In this document: positions 1-5,750 of the stretch, piece by piece
Layout of the letters: each line of letters opens with the position of its first letter
How positions within the stretch are numbered: position 1 is the first letter of the stretch
Source of the DNA: Clostridia bacterium
GTDB taxonomy: Bacteria > Bacillota > Clostridia > TANB77 > CAG-508
Reading direction: 5' to 3'
NCBI GenBank assembly: GCA_900752095.1
Contig: CAADUD010000002.1
Span: forward strand, 1-32,898
Length of the DNA: 32,898 bases
Position numbers and translations under genes: made by a program
The notes under the pieces: generated by a model
Databases searched by the model: none
Seen by the model: only the letters and a program-made list of their open reading frames with translations
What the model was told of the DNA's origin: nothing

Positions 1-249
1 CAAGATAGAGAAGCAATTATTTATGTTACGGATGGAAACGACCAAAACTTATATAGTACAAAACAAAGTCTATATAAAGCATGTGAAAAATATAAACCAA
101 AACAAATGATTAAAATGGCTAATTTTTCTAGTGCCATTAAGGAGGCAACACGTTTATATCCAGATAGAGTAATAGGTATCGTGGGAAGCTTTTATACTTA
201 TCCAAATGCAATTCAAACTATAAAGCAATTAACTAAAAGTGATAAATAG
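1..249 (+). CDS. 3' end of a host gene, possibly FolC-like ligase
   Basis: Frame 1 is open from the window edge to a TAG at 247-249 and encodes 82 residues. The C-terminal segment DRVIGIVGSFYTYPNAI resembles the last strand and helix of Mur-ligase/folylpolyglutamate synthase proteins, where a GS-x-Y motif follows a run of helices, so a FolC-like enzyme (adding glutamate to folate in the cytoplasm) is my best guess. Only the tail is visible, so the catalytic domain cannot be checked. It is followed directly by a strong terminator, which marks the end of a host transcription unit just outside the prophage. Confidence 0.4.
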   Translation, partial: QDREAIIYVTDGNDQNLYSTKQSLYKACEKYKPKQMIKMANFSSAIKEATRLYPDRVIGIVGSFYTYPNAIQTIKQLTKSDK

Positions 250-258
250 CAATAAAAG

Positions 259-291
259 AGATATTTTGCAAACTTACAAAATATCTTTTTT
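259..291 (+). terminator. Rho-independent terminator of the FolC-like gene
   Basis: AGATATTTTG (259-268) pairs with CAAAATATCT (277-286), a 10-bp stem with an 8-nt loop, followed by a T-rich tail (TTTTTATTTTT). It lies 9 nt after the upstream stop codon. Confidence 0.85.
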
Positions 292-305
292 ATTTTTATA
301 AACCA

Positions 306-600
306 CTAAGAATTAATTGTAGTGGATGTTTTGCCGGTACCTACTACACGTTCTTGTAAAGAACGCCAAGTATTACAACCAATAATACCATCTGCTGCTA
401 GCCCAACATTACGCTGATACTGTAAAACAGCATTTCTAGTTTGTGTACCAAAAACACCATCTAAGCCACCAGTTCTATAGCCCAAAGTATTTAAATTATC
501 TTGTGCAATGCAAACATAAGCTCCTCTAGAACCTTGCCTTATTAAAGGATATCCTCCACTACTACATACTGGACTACCACGGCGTTTATGAAGGCGTAAA
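306..600 (-). pseudogene. 3' fragment of a peptidoglycan-binding domain gene, interrupted by the prophage
   Basis: On the minus strand the frame ending with TAG at 306-308 encodes a PG_binding_1-type repeat: PLIRQGSRGAYVCIAQ, GLDGVFGTQTRNAVLQYQ, GLAADGIIGCNTWRSLQ. This fold binds cell-wall peptidoglycan in spore-cortex and autolysin-type enzymes. The frame is open upstream to a TAA at 627-629 but has no ATG, GTG or TTG start and no ribosome site; it runs straight into the recombinase stop codon (617-619). I infer that the phage integrated inside this gene and that the 5' part lies at the other prophage end, outside this window. Where host homology stops is uncertain (about 575-610). Confidence 0.7.
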
Positions 601-616
601 TGATATACGTAAAAGG
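560..616. other. Predicted prophage/host junction (att site)
   Basis: The recombinase stop (617-619) abuts the headless host gene fragment, the usual arrangement for a large serine integrase next to its own att site. The stretch holds an imperfect direct repeat, GGCGTTTATG (580-589) and GGCGTAAATG (592-601), and a CGTA...TACG symmetry just after it. The exact crossover dinucleotide cannot be fixed without the right junction or an empty site. Confidence 0.5.
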
Positions 617-2170
617 CTAAAAAAGTTTAGGATATATAGTTAGAATAAAGTCATCTAAGCTTTTTGGTTCTTTTTTTAAATAAGTAATTTTATTTAGTAC
701 ACTCTTAAGTAATTTGTTCTTTTCATTAATGTCTTGAGTACAAGTATAACTATCAATAACAGTTTCTAATTTTGGAATTATAATTTTTTTATTATTTTGA
801 TTTTTTTCTAATTCTATTTTTTCATTTTGGGCTTTCTGGATATTCTTTTCAATTTCAGCAATTTTTTCTTTTAATGAATTTGAACGTGTTAAAAAGGTGT
901 CTTTATCATAAATCCCTTGTTCAAGAAAGTCATAAGTGTTATTTAACTGAATAGTAGTAATTTCAATTTCATTTTCCAAAGAATGAATATTATCTAAACA
1001 AAGTTGTAAAGCCAAATCAACGTCACTATTGTCATTTTTTTTATATTTAAGTTTGTAATCCTTTAGTAAACGAACAAGACTCTTTAATAATTTTTCTTCC
1101 ACTAAATCCATTTTTGAACTTACATTTTCCTTGCAAATTTTACACATTACCCTTTCTTCGTTATTCCTATTATCAACTCTTCTTATCATTGTTTTACCAC
1201 ATAATGCACATTTTAATAATGTTCCCATAGGGTTTTTTAAAGAATAGTCTACCTTATTGCAAGAGATAAGATTGTTTTTTCTTATATTTTGTACCTCATT
1301 CCAAGTATGCATATCTATAATTGCTTCATGCATACCATCAACAAGAATGGTTTCAGCATCACAATTTTTAACTCTTGTTATTTTGCCTTCTATCATTTTT
1401 TTTGTGGTTTCTTTATCTACATAACGAATTTTTCCTATATACACTGGATTAGTCAAAATATTGGTAATTGTAGAAGTTGCCCAAAATTCTGAATTTTGAG
1501 GATTAATGTTTAAATCGTAAAGTTTTTTAGAAATAGTTCTTATGCCAGTTCCTTTTGAATACATTTCATAAATCAATTTTATAATTTTAGCCTCTTTTTC
1601 ATTTATTTTTATTGAATATCCTTTTTGTCCTTTTAGCTTGTATTTTTCATAACCATAGGGAGCTTTAGAAGCTACAAATTTACCTTCTTTAATAGAAGAT
1701 ATTTTTCCATTGTGCAATCTTCTGGTAATAGTCTTGTATTCTCTTCTAGACATAAATAAGCCAAACTCAAAATATTCTTCATCAAATTCATTATTAGGGT
1801 CATAAGTTTTTAGAGGAGTAATAATTTTAGTATTAGAATATTTAAAAGTTTGAGAAACAAGTCCTTGATCCATTGTATCTCCACGAGCAAGACGTTCTAC
1901 TTCTACTACTAAAACACCGTCCCATATACCTTTTTCAACATCAGATAATAATTCTTGCATAACTGGTCTAGAAGCGATAGATTCTCCAGATACAATTTCT
2001 TTATATTCTTTACTAATGTTTATATTATTTTTTTCAGCATAATCTAATAATATTTTTCTGTGTCTAGATACAGTTTCTCCTGCACCTTGTTGCTCTGCCT
2101 CTAAGTCTTTCCTTGATTTTCTTAAATATATACAAAAATGTCCCATATTATTATTTATATTTCTACTCAT
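617..2170 (-). CDS. Large serine recombinase (phage integrase), 517 aa
   Basis: Site-specific recombinase that inserts and excises the prophage. An N-terminal resolvase domain carries the motif YLRKS with catalytic Ser19, followed by the resolvase block ERLARGDTMDQ; a Recombinase domain (about 165-285, APYGYEK...) and a zinc ribbon (Cys321/324 and 343/346, CALCGK/CKICK) follow, then a coiled coil with YPKLF at the end. I start at ATG 2168-2170 because GGAGGT stands 9 nt before it; the in-frame ATG eight codons upstream would place this ribosome site inside the gene. It is the leftmost phage gene and its stop touches the host fragment. No in-frame CGG codon occurs in it. Confidence 0.93.
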   Translation of the reverse strand: MSRNINNNMGHFCIYLRKSRKDLEAEQQGAGETVSRHRKILLDYAEKNNINISKEYKEIVSGESIASRPVMQELLSDVEKGIWDGVLVVEVERLARGDTMDQGLVSQTFKYSNTKIITPLKTYDPNNEFDEEYFEFGLFMSRREYKTITRRLHNGKISSIKEGKFVASKAPYGYEKYKLKGQKGYSIKINEKEAKIIKLIYEMYSKGTGIRTISKKLYDLNINPQNSEFWATSTITNILTNPVYIGKIRYVDKETTKKMIEGKITRVKNCDAETILVDGMHEAIIDMHTWNEVQNIRKNNLISCNKVDYSLKNPMGTLLKCALCGKTMIRRVDNRNNEERVMCKICKENVSSKMDLVEEKLLKSLVRLLKDYKLKYKKNDNSDVDLALQLCLDNIHSLENEIEITTIQLNNTYDFLEQGIYDKDTFLTRSNSLKEKIAEIEKNIQKAQNEKIELEKNQNNKKIIIPKLETVIDSYTCTQDINEKNKLLKSVLNKITYLKKEPKSLDDFILTIYPKLF

Positions 2171-2214
2171 AATAAAAATACCTCCAATTTTCAATAATTT
2201 TTAAATTCAAACTA

Positions 2215-2244
2215 TTGAAAATGAGGCTTCTCTAATGGTATAAT
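2215..2244 (+). promoter_or_regulatory. Sigma-70-type promoter for the small RNA
   Basis: TTGAAA (2215-2220), 18-nt spacer, perfect TATAAT (2239-2244). Transcription would start near 2251, directly at the small RNA and away from the recombinase. Confidence 0.65.
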
Positions 2245-2264
2245 ATTAAAGAAGTCACTTTCAA
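2237..2264 (-). promoter_or_regulatory. Weaker promoter toward the recombinase
   Basis: On the minus strand TTGAAA (2264-2259) is followed after 16 nt by TATACC (2242-2237). Its -10 overlaps the plus-strand TATAAT, so the two promoters should compete. Confidence 0.4.
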
Positions 2265-2338
2265 TAGTGATTGTTCGGAATTAGAAAAGTGGTTGTGCTG
2301 TGCGAAAACTCAAACACTTTCTAATTCTTTTTTTATAA
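2251..2338 (+). ncRNA. Predicted ~85-nt small RNA with 5' hairpin and terminator
   Basis: Downstream of a good promoter the transcript begins with a small hairpin (TCACT/AGTGA, about 2254-2269) and ends in a terminator: GAATTAGAAAAGTG (2278-2291) pairs with CACTTTCTAATTC (2315-2327, one bulge) and is followed by a run of T. The wide terminator loop holds GGTTGTGCTGTGC (2291-2303), which is the exact complement of 4438-4450, just before an ATG in the early operon. No open reading frame with a ribosome site lies inside. The RNA is an inference from promoter, structure and terminator; I do not recognise a known family. Confidence 0.55.
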
Positions 2339-2872
2339 ATTAGTGTCTAAATATTCTTTAATTGATTTTTCCATCCAATATTCATTAAGAACTTTTGGAA
2401 TTTCAAAATCTATTTTAATTAATAGATTTTCTATAAAGTTATCAAGATTTATTAAATTCTCTTGACTATTAAGATTTACAAAATCTTGTAATTCCAGATA
2501 AATGTTCCATTCATCTGTATCAGATATAAGTGTAAGATGTATTTTAAAATTTGGTTCTAATTTTATATTTGCAATATATTTTAAGTTACTAAAATCTAAT
2601 AAATAAAAATTATTAAGTCCCATAAGTTCTTTATGATGAGTATCCTTCTGTTCATTTTTCTCCTTTTCAATCCTATTGTAATAATAATTAAAAGAATAAG
2701 AAAACAAAAAAATGAGAACAAAAAAGAATATTGCTTGAGAATTTTTAAAAATAGTGGTGTTAAAAAAATTATTTAAAAATATAGGCAATTGTTCTATAAG
2801 TAGAAAAAAAGAAAATAGGCATATAATATAACAAATCGTTAAAATAACGTTATCTATAATTTTTTTCATCAT
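2333..2872 (-). CDS. Membrane protein of unknown function, 179 aa
   Basis: Two hydrophobic segments (about residues 8-32 and 47-65) are followed by a basic stretch (YYNRIEKEKNEQK) and a soluble C-terminal domain of about 110 residues, so the protein probably sits in the membrane with the tail in the cytoplasm. A ribosome site (AAGGGGA) precedes the double ATG. It lies between repressor and recombinase, where temperate phages often keep genes expressed from the prophage (superinfection exclusion or conversion), but I recognise no family. Its stop codon coincides with the T-tract of the opposing small RNA. Confidence 0.75.
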   Translation of the reverse strand: MMKKIIDNVILTICYIICLFSFFLLIEQLPIFLNNFFNTTIFKNSQAIFFFVLIFLFSYSFNYYYNRIEKEKNEQKDTHHKELMGLNNFYLLDFSNLKYIANIKLEPNFKIHLTLISDTDEWNIYLELQDFVNLNSQENLINLDNFIENLLIKIDFEIPKVLNEYWMEKSIKEYLDTNL

Positions 2873-2884
2873 TAAAAATCCCCT

Positions 2885-3545
2885 TTAAAACTTCATTTCT
2901 GTTCTTCTTAATTCTTGAAATACTCCAGCGATTACGATAGGCTTTTCTTTTATTTCTTTATTAGTATACATGACAGGAGCATAAGCTGGATTAATTGGCT
3001 GTAAAATAATTCCCTCATCAGTTTTCTTTACTTTCTTTAAAGTACCTTCTTCACCATTTATTATTACAACTGCGAACTGATTATTTTCACAATAATTTTG
3101 TTTTCTAATTATAACAATATCTCCTTCAAAGAAGGCTGGTATCATACTGTCGCCTTTTATTCTCAATGCAAAAAATTCTCCAGTATCAGCTACTTTTTTA
3201 TCTAAATCTATTGTGCCTTCCCAATTTTCTTGTGCCAAATAATCATATCCTGCTTTTACCGTTCCGTACTAATGGAATTGGGACAACTGGGTTGCCCAAA
3301 ATATCTTTTTTAGTAACATATTTGTCAACATCATACCCCATTAACCATACAGGATTAACATTATAATAATCTGCTAATGCTTCAATAATAGGCAATTTTA
3401 TTTTTTCAGTTTCACCATTTTCCCATCTCAAAACTGTACTTTTGTGAACCCCTACTTTTGCTCCAGCTTCTTCTAAAGTAATATGTTTTTCTTCTCTAGC
3501 CTGCTTTAATCGATTTCCTACTTCTTCAAATATAATTTTTTCCAT
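2885..3545 (-). CDS. LexA/CI-like phage repressor, 219 aa via +1 shift
   Basis: Master repressor of lysogeny. An N-terminal HTH_XRE domain (about residues 10-65, LEEAGAKVGVHKSTVLRWENG) is joined to an S24 peptidase domain: cleavage site Ala98-Gly99 (GTVKAGYDYL), Ser133 (KGDSMIP) and Lys170 (GTLKK). The start is ATG 3543-3545, with AGGAGA 7 nt upstream. The frame breaks once, at in-frame CGG 3266-3264 after GTA: read normally it gives a 100-residue protein ending NGKSRI; skipping the C gives PIPLV-GTVKAGYDYLAQEN, the standard linker. The shift lies five residues before the cleavage bond, so the unshifted product would be a bare DNA-binding domain that cannot be cleaved. Confidence 0.88.
3263..3266 (-). 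other. CGGA +1 recoding site, repressor Gly94
   Basis: Minus strand GTA CGG A: reading GTA [C] GGA restores LexA-family sequence up to the autocleavage Ala-Gly. Confidence 0.8.
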
Positions 3546-3567
3546 AAAAAAATCTCCTAACATACTT

Positions 3568-3595
3568 ATTATAACATATTTTACAACTTTTGCAA
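3568..3595 (-). promoter_or_regulatory. Promoter of the repressor gene
   Basis: On the minus strand TTGCAA (3595-3590), 16-nt spacer, TATAAT (3573-3568), about 22 nt before the repressor ATG. Its -35 box lies inside operator copy 1, which allows autoregulation. Confidence 0.7.
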
Positions 3596-3596
3596 C
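3583..3596 (-). promoter_or_regulatory. Operator copy 1
   Basis: ACAACTTTTGCAAC, the reverse complement of GTTGCAAAAGTTGT; it carries the GTTGCAAAA core shared with three further copies and covers the -35 box of the repressor promoter. Confidence 0.6.
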
Positions 3597-3619
3597 ATAA
3601 ATTGTAAAAAATATAAAAA

Positions 3620-3630
3620 AAGTTGCAAAA
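3620..3630 (+). promoter_or_regulatory. Operator copy 2
   Basis: AAGTTGCAAAA just upstream of the -35 box of the rightward promoter; same core as copies 1, 3 and 4. Confidence 0.6.
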
Positions 3631-3635
3631 TGCTA

Positions 3636-3663
3636 TTGACTTTATTATAAAATAGTGTATAAT
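3636..3663 (+). promoter_or_regulatory. Rightward early promoter
   Basis: TTGACT (3636-3641), 16-nt spacer, TATAAT (3658-3663). It drives the Cro-like gene and probably the early operon; operator copies 2 and 3 bracket it. Confidence 0.8.
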
Positions 3664-3670
3664 AATATCG

Positions 3671-3690
3671 AAGTTGCAAAATACAACAAG
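3671..3690 (+). repeat. Operator copy 3 (20-bp direct repeat)
   Basis: AAGTTGCAAAATACAACAAG, repeated without change at 3914-3933. It has partial dyad symmetry (GTTG...CAAC) and sits at the expected transcription start of the rightward promoter. Confidence 0.75.
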
Positions 3691-3709
3691 AAGAAAGGAG
3701 GAGAATATT

Positions 3710-3937
3710 ATGATAAATACAGCAAAAGTAAAGGGAAGAATAGTAGAAAAAGGAAAAACAATTCAATCAATTGCACCTAAAATCCCTTGTTCTCCATATA
3801 CTCTAGGACAGAAAATATCTAACGAAACACCTATGAATTTAGAAGAAGCAATGATATTAAGTGAGGAATTGGAAATAACAAAAGAAGAGTTTTCAGAATT
3901 TTTTTTAAACAAAAAGTTGCAAAATACAACAAGTTAA
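3710..3937 (+). CDS. Cro-like DNA-binding protein, 75 aa
   Basis: Small HTH protein transcribed opposite to the CI-like repressor. The sequence (KGRIVEKGKTIQSIAPKI, PYTLGQKISN, LEEAMILSEELEITKEEF) matches the general pattern of phage Cro/DUF739-type regulators that bind the same operators and favour lytic growth. The start is ATG 3710, with AAGGAGGAG 8-10 nt upstream. Its last codons overlap operator copy 4, so the coding end itself carries a binding site. Confidence 0.8.
   Translation: MINTAKVKGRIVEKGKTIQSIAPKIPCSPYTLGQKISNETPMNLEEAMILSEELEITKEEFSEFFLNKKLQNTTS
3914..3933 (+). repeat. Operator copy 4 inside the cro-like gene
   Basis: Exact 20-bp copy of 3671-3690, overlapping the last codons of the Cro-like gene (KLQNTTS), 26 nt before the start of the following gene at 3964. 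A repressor bound here could act on read-through or loop to copies 1-3. Confidence 0.75.
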
Positions 3938-3963
3938 CTATACCACAATCACGGGAGGGAAAG

Positions 3964-4158
3964 ATGAGAAAATGGGTTATTAGAATTTTTATGTTTTCAT
4001 TAATTTTTTTCATAATAAAAAATATTCAAATAATAGTGCCAATATTATTTGAATATAAAGAAATCATTGGAATTGTAGTTTCTTATTTATTTGCTATTGT
4101 TGTTGTTATACTTCAATGCTTCATAAAATGCAATGATACAACAGGCAACGATGACTAA
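3964..4158 (+). CDS. Small two-helix membrane protein, 64 aa
   Basis: A strong ribosome site (GGGAGGGAAAG) precedes ATG 3964. Two hydrophobic helices (about 4-27 and 34-54) make up nearly the whole protein, ending in a polar tail (CNDTTGNDD). Function unknown. Its last 72 nt overlap the converging membrane-protein gene at 4087-4386, so joint expression would give antisense pairing. Confidence 0.6.
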   Translation: MRKWVIRIFMFSLIFFIIKNIQIIVPILFEYKEIIGIVVSYLFAIVVVILQCFIKCNDTTGNDD

Positions 4159-4386
4159 TAAAGGTAATAAATTCAACAGAAAATATTGAAATCCATATTG
4201 GCCTAAGATATAAGCATCAAATATTACAAAAATTAAGCATAAATAAAATTTCAGCTTAATCATAAACAAGCGAGTATTTTCTGTAAAATTCTTTTTAAAT
4301 AATTTATAAATTCCAGAAACAATAGCAATTATAAGTGCAGAAAGTAAAGTAACAATAGTACCGTTTAAAATATCGTTAAAATTCAA
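4087..4386 (-). CDS. Membrane protein of unknown function, 99 aa
   Basis: Hydrophobic segments at about residues 8-27, 45-62 and 66-90, with a basic loop (YKLFKKNF) after the first. I start at TTG 4386 (NFNDILNG...) because GGAGGTG lies 5 nt upstream; the longer reading to 4452 has no ribosome site. It opposes the early operon and converges with the 3964 gene. It might be a holin-like or exclusion protein, but nothing in it is diagnostic. Confidence 0.6.
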   Translation of the reverse strand: MNFNDILNGTIVTLLSALIIAIVSGIYKLFKKNFTENTRLFMIKLKFYLCLIFVIFDAYILGQYGFQYFLLNLLPLLVIVACCIIAFYEALKYNNNNSK

Positions 4387-4437
4387 AATAACACCTCCAA
4401 TCGACATAATTATACACGGAGGTAAAAGAAAAGTAAA

Positions 4438-4451
4438 GCACAGCACAACCA
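4438..4451 (+). promoter_or_regulatory. Possible small-RNA target at a start codon
   Basis: GCACAGCACAACCA, ending in the A of ATG 4451, is complementary without mismatch to 2290-2303 in the loop of the predicted small RNA. A GGAGG stands at 4419-4423, too far from this ATG to serve it. Confidence 0.45.
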
Positions 4452-4473
4452 TGAGAAGAGAGGAGATGAGGAG

Positions 4474-4536
4474 ATGGAAAAAAGGACAAACAATGTGAAT
4501 ACACTAATAAAGAGGTGGCTAGAAAATGATAGTTGA
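4474..4536 (+). CDS. Possible 20-residue peptide gene
   Basis: ATG 4474 with GAGGAGATGAGGAG upstream encodes MEKRTNNVNTLIKRWLENDS and ends by overlapping the next start (4526). Coupled translation is likely if it is real; its size is the main doubt. Confidence 0.35.
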   Translation: MEKRTNNVNTLIKRWLENDS

Positions 4537-4666
4537 AGAATACAAGTTAGGAAATACAATCATAAGAATTGATAATACATATTTCCCAAAGACAAAAGAA
4601 GAAAAAGAAAAAATATATGAAGCATTTAATGATGTTGCTCTAGAGATATTGAGAAATTCAAAATAA
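4526..4666 (+). CDS. Small phage protein, 46 aa
   Basis: AGAGGTGG lies 7-8 nt before ATG 4526. The product (MIVEEYKLGNTIIRIDNTYF..., ending EILRNSK) looks like a short strand-helix protein. No family recognised. First of a series of very small early genes each with its own ribosome site. Confidence 0.6.
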   Translation: MIVEEYKLGNTIIRIDNTYFPKTKEEKEKIYEAFNDVALEILRNSK

Positions 4667-4684
4667 AGAAAGGAGATGAAACAA

Positions 4685-4798
4685 ATGATAAAAGAACAAA
4701 AGATATATTGTAAAGTGGGACAAGCAGTATGCAAGACAATAGGATTTATGACAATAACAGGAATTTTTACAGCAATAGCAATTGGATTTTTTATGTAG
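4685..4798 (+). CDS. Single-pass membrane peptide, 37 aa
   Basis: AGGAG precedes ATG 4685. A polar N-terminus (MIKEQKIYCKVGQ) is followed by one hydrophobic helix to the end. Unknown function. Confidence 0.55.
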   Translation: MIKEQKIYCKVGQAVCKTIGFMTITGIFTAIAIGFFM

Positions 4799-4813
4799 AA
4801 AGGAGGAAAGAAG

Positions 4814-4975
4814 ATGGAAAAAAAAGACTATTTGTTAGATGAAATAAAAAGACTAAATAGGAGAAATGACATATTAGAAAAACAAGCAAATAAATCTGAA
4901 TTTTTTAATTTAGGAATAGAAGAAGCTATACAAAAAAATACTCTAACTATGTGTGAGATAGCTAAAGTATTGTAA
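4814..4975 (+). CDS. Small coiled-coil protein, 53 aa
   Basis: AAAGGAGGAAAG before ATG 4814 is a strong ribosome site. Residues 1-25 (DYLLDEIKRLNRRNDILEKQ) form a likely coiled coil, followed by a short helical tail. Function unknown. Confidence 0.6.
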   Translation: MEKKDYLLDEIKRLNRRNDILEKQANKSEFFNLGIEEAIQKNTLTMCEIAKVL

Positions 4976-4979
4976 TAAC

Positions 4980-5111
4980 TTAACTGTTGTAAGGATTAGA
5001 AATTGCTTCGAAAATAATTTTATATGCAGAGCTAACATCTTCTGGACTACTTATAAAATGATTGTTAATCATTGCAACAATTATATTAGAAGTTGCTTCT
5101 GTTTCATTCAT
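4980..5111 (-). CDS. Small phage protein on the opposite strand, 43 aa
   Basis: Minus-strand frame from ATG 5109-5111 with GAGGTG 8 nt upstream encodes MNETEATSNIIVAMINNHF, then SSPEDVSSAYKIIFEAI. This pattern of a short two-helix protein recurs in phages of clostridia, always without known function. It is embedded against the direction of the early operon, so it must have its own promoter, which I could not place. Confidence 0.55.
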   Translation of the reverse strand: MNETEATSNIIVAMINNHFISSPEDVSSAYKIIFEAISNPYNS

Positions 5112-5178
5112 AATAAAAACACCTCACTTTCGAGGATATTATATACAAATTAAACTAAAAAGTAAAGGAGGGAAGAAG

Positions 5179-5328
5179 ATGCCAAACTGGTACAAAAAAT
5201 ATCATGATCTATTACAAAGATGTAAAAAGATAAGCAGATGTACAAGTATACATTTATGGTTTGAAGAAACAAATGCACGACTACAAGCAAGACTTATGGA
5301 TTTAGAAAAGCAAAAAAATAAGAACTAG
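5179..5328 (+). CDS. Small phage protein, 49 aa
   Basis: AAAGGAGGGAAGAAG before ATG 5179 fixes the start (MPNWYKKYHDLLQRCKK...). The C-terminal half (EETNARLQARLMDLEKQKNK) is a probable coiled coil. Its stop lies in the first arm of the hairpin that starts at 5322. Unknown function. Confidence 0.6.
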   Translation: MPNWYKKYHDLLQRCKKISRCTSIHLWFEETNARLQARLMDLEKQKNKN

Positions 5329-5403
5329 ACTGTCTGCGAAACGTATCTAGTTCAAAACTTATTAGTTAAAATATTAACTCTTGTGCTTTAAGTATAGCAC
5401 AAG
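5322..5403 (+). other. Three consecutive hairpins between early genes
   Basis: GAACTAG/CTAGTTC (5322-5328/5347-5353), GTTAA/TTAAC (5365-5369/5374-5378) and CTTGTGCT/AGCACAAG (5380-5387/5396-5403). None is followed by a T-tract, so they are more likely RNA processing, stability or protein-binding elements than terminators. Confidence 0.5.
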
Positions 5404-5419
5404 ATTGAAAGGAAGTCAA

Positions 5420-5548
5420 ATGGAAACATTAGAAGAATTAGAACATAAATATTTTATGTTACAAATGCAAGACCATTGGGACAGTTCAGATTATAAATAT
5501 GCAGAAGAATTACGAGAAAAAATAAAGAAGGTGAAGTCAAGTGGATAA
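5420..5548 (+). CDS. Small acidic phage protein, 42 aa
   Basis: GAAAGGAAG stands 5-8 nt before ATG 5420. The product (METLEELEHKYFMLQMQ..., ending EKIKKVKSSG) is helical. It overlaps the next gene by 8 nt, indicating coupled translation. Confidence 0.55.
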   Translation: METLEELEHKYFMLQMQDHWDSSDYKYAEELREKIKKVKSSG

Positions 5549-5750
5549 AATCAAGGAATATCTTGAGAGAAACTCAAAAACTATAACTGAACTCATAGAA
5601 GATCCAGATACATATAAGTTAGAAGATATTTCAGAACTAACAAAACTAAATTGCCAGATAGCAGAAACATTACTAAAGATAGAAGGTGGAAAACGTGGAA
5701 CTGTACGAACATCAAAAGCAAGTACTGGAAAAGATAAAGAACAAAAATAA
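5541..5750 (+). CDS. Phage protein upstream of the helicase, 69 aa
   Basis: GTG start at 5541 with AAGGTGA upstream. Helical protein (DKIKEYLERNSKTITELIEDPD, EDISELTKLNCQIAETLLKIE) with a basic tail (GGKRGTVRTSKASTGKDKEQK). The last 56 nt also encode the start of the helicase in another frame, so one of the two ends may be misjudged; both have good ribosome sites. No family recognised. Confidence 0.55.
   Translation: MDKIKEYLERNSKTITELIEDPDTYKLEDISELTKLNCQIAETLLKIEGGKRGTVRTSKASTGKDKEQK

Larger units (their letters stand above)
2211..2269. repeat. Inverted repeat enclosing face-to-face promoters
   Basis: ACTATTGAAAATGAGGCTTCT (left arm, 2211-2231) is matched on the other strand by ACTATTGAAAGTGACTTCTT (right arm, 2250-2269), differing by one substitution and a 2-nt gap. 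The centre (about 2232-2249) holds TATAAT-like sequence on both strands, so each arm supplies a TTGAAA -35 box. It could be a bidirectional regulatory site or a small invertible element. Confidence 0.65.

Noticed and set aside
2251..2338. tracrRNA-like or CRISPR-related RNA
   Set aside because: No repeat array and no cas effector gene in the window; the Cas4-like exonuclease belongs to the phage replication module.
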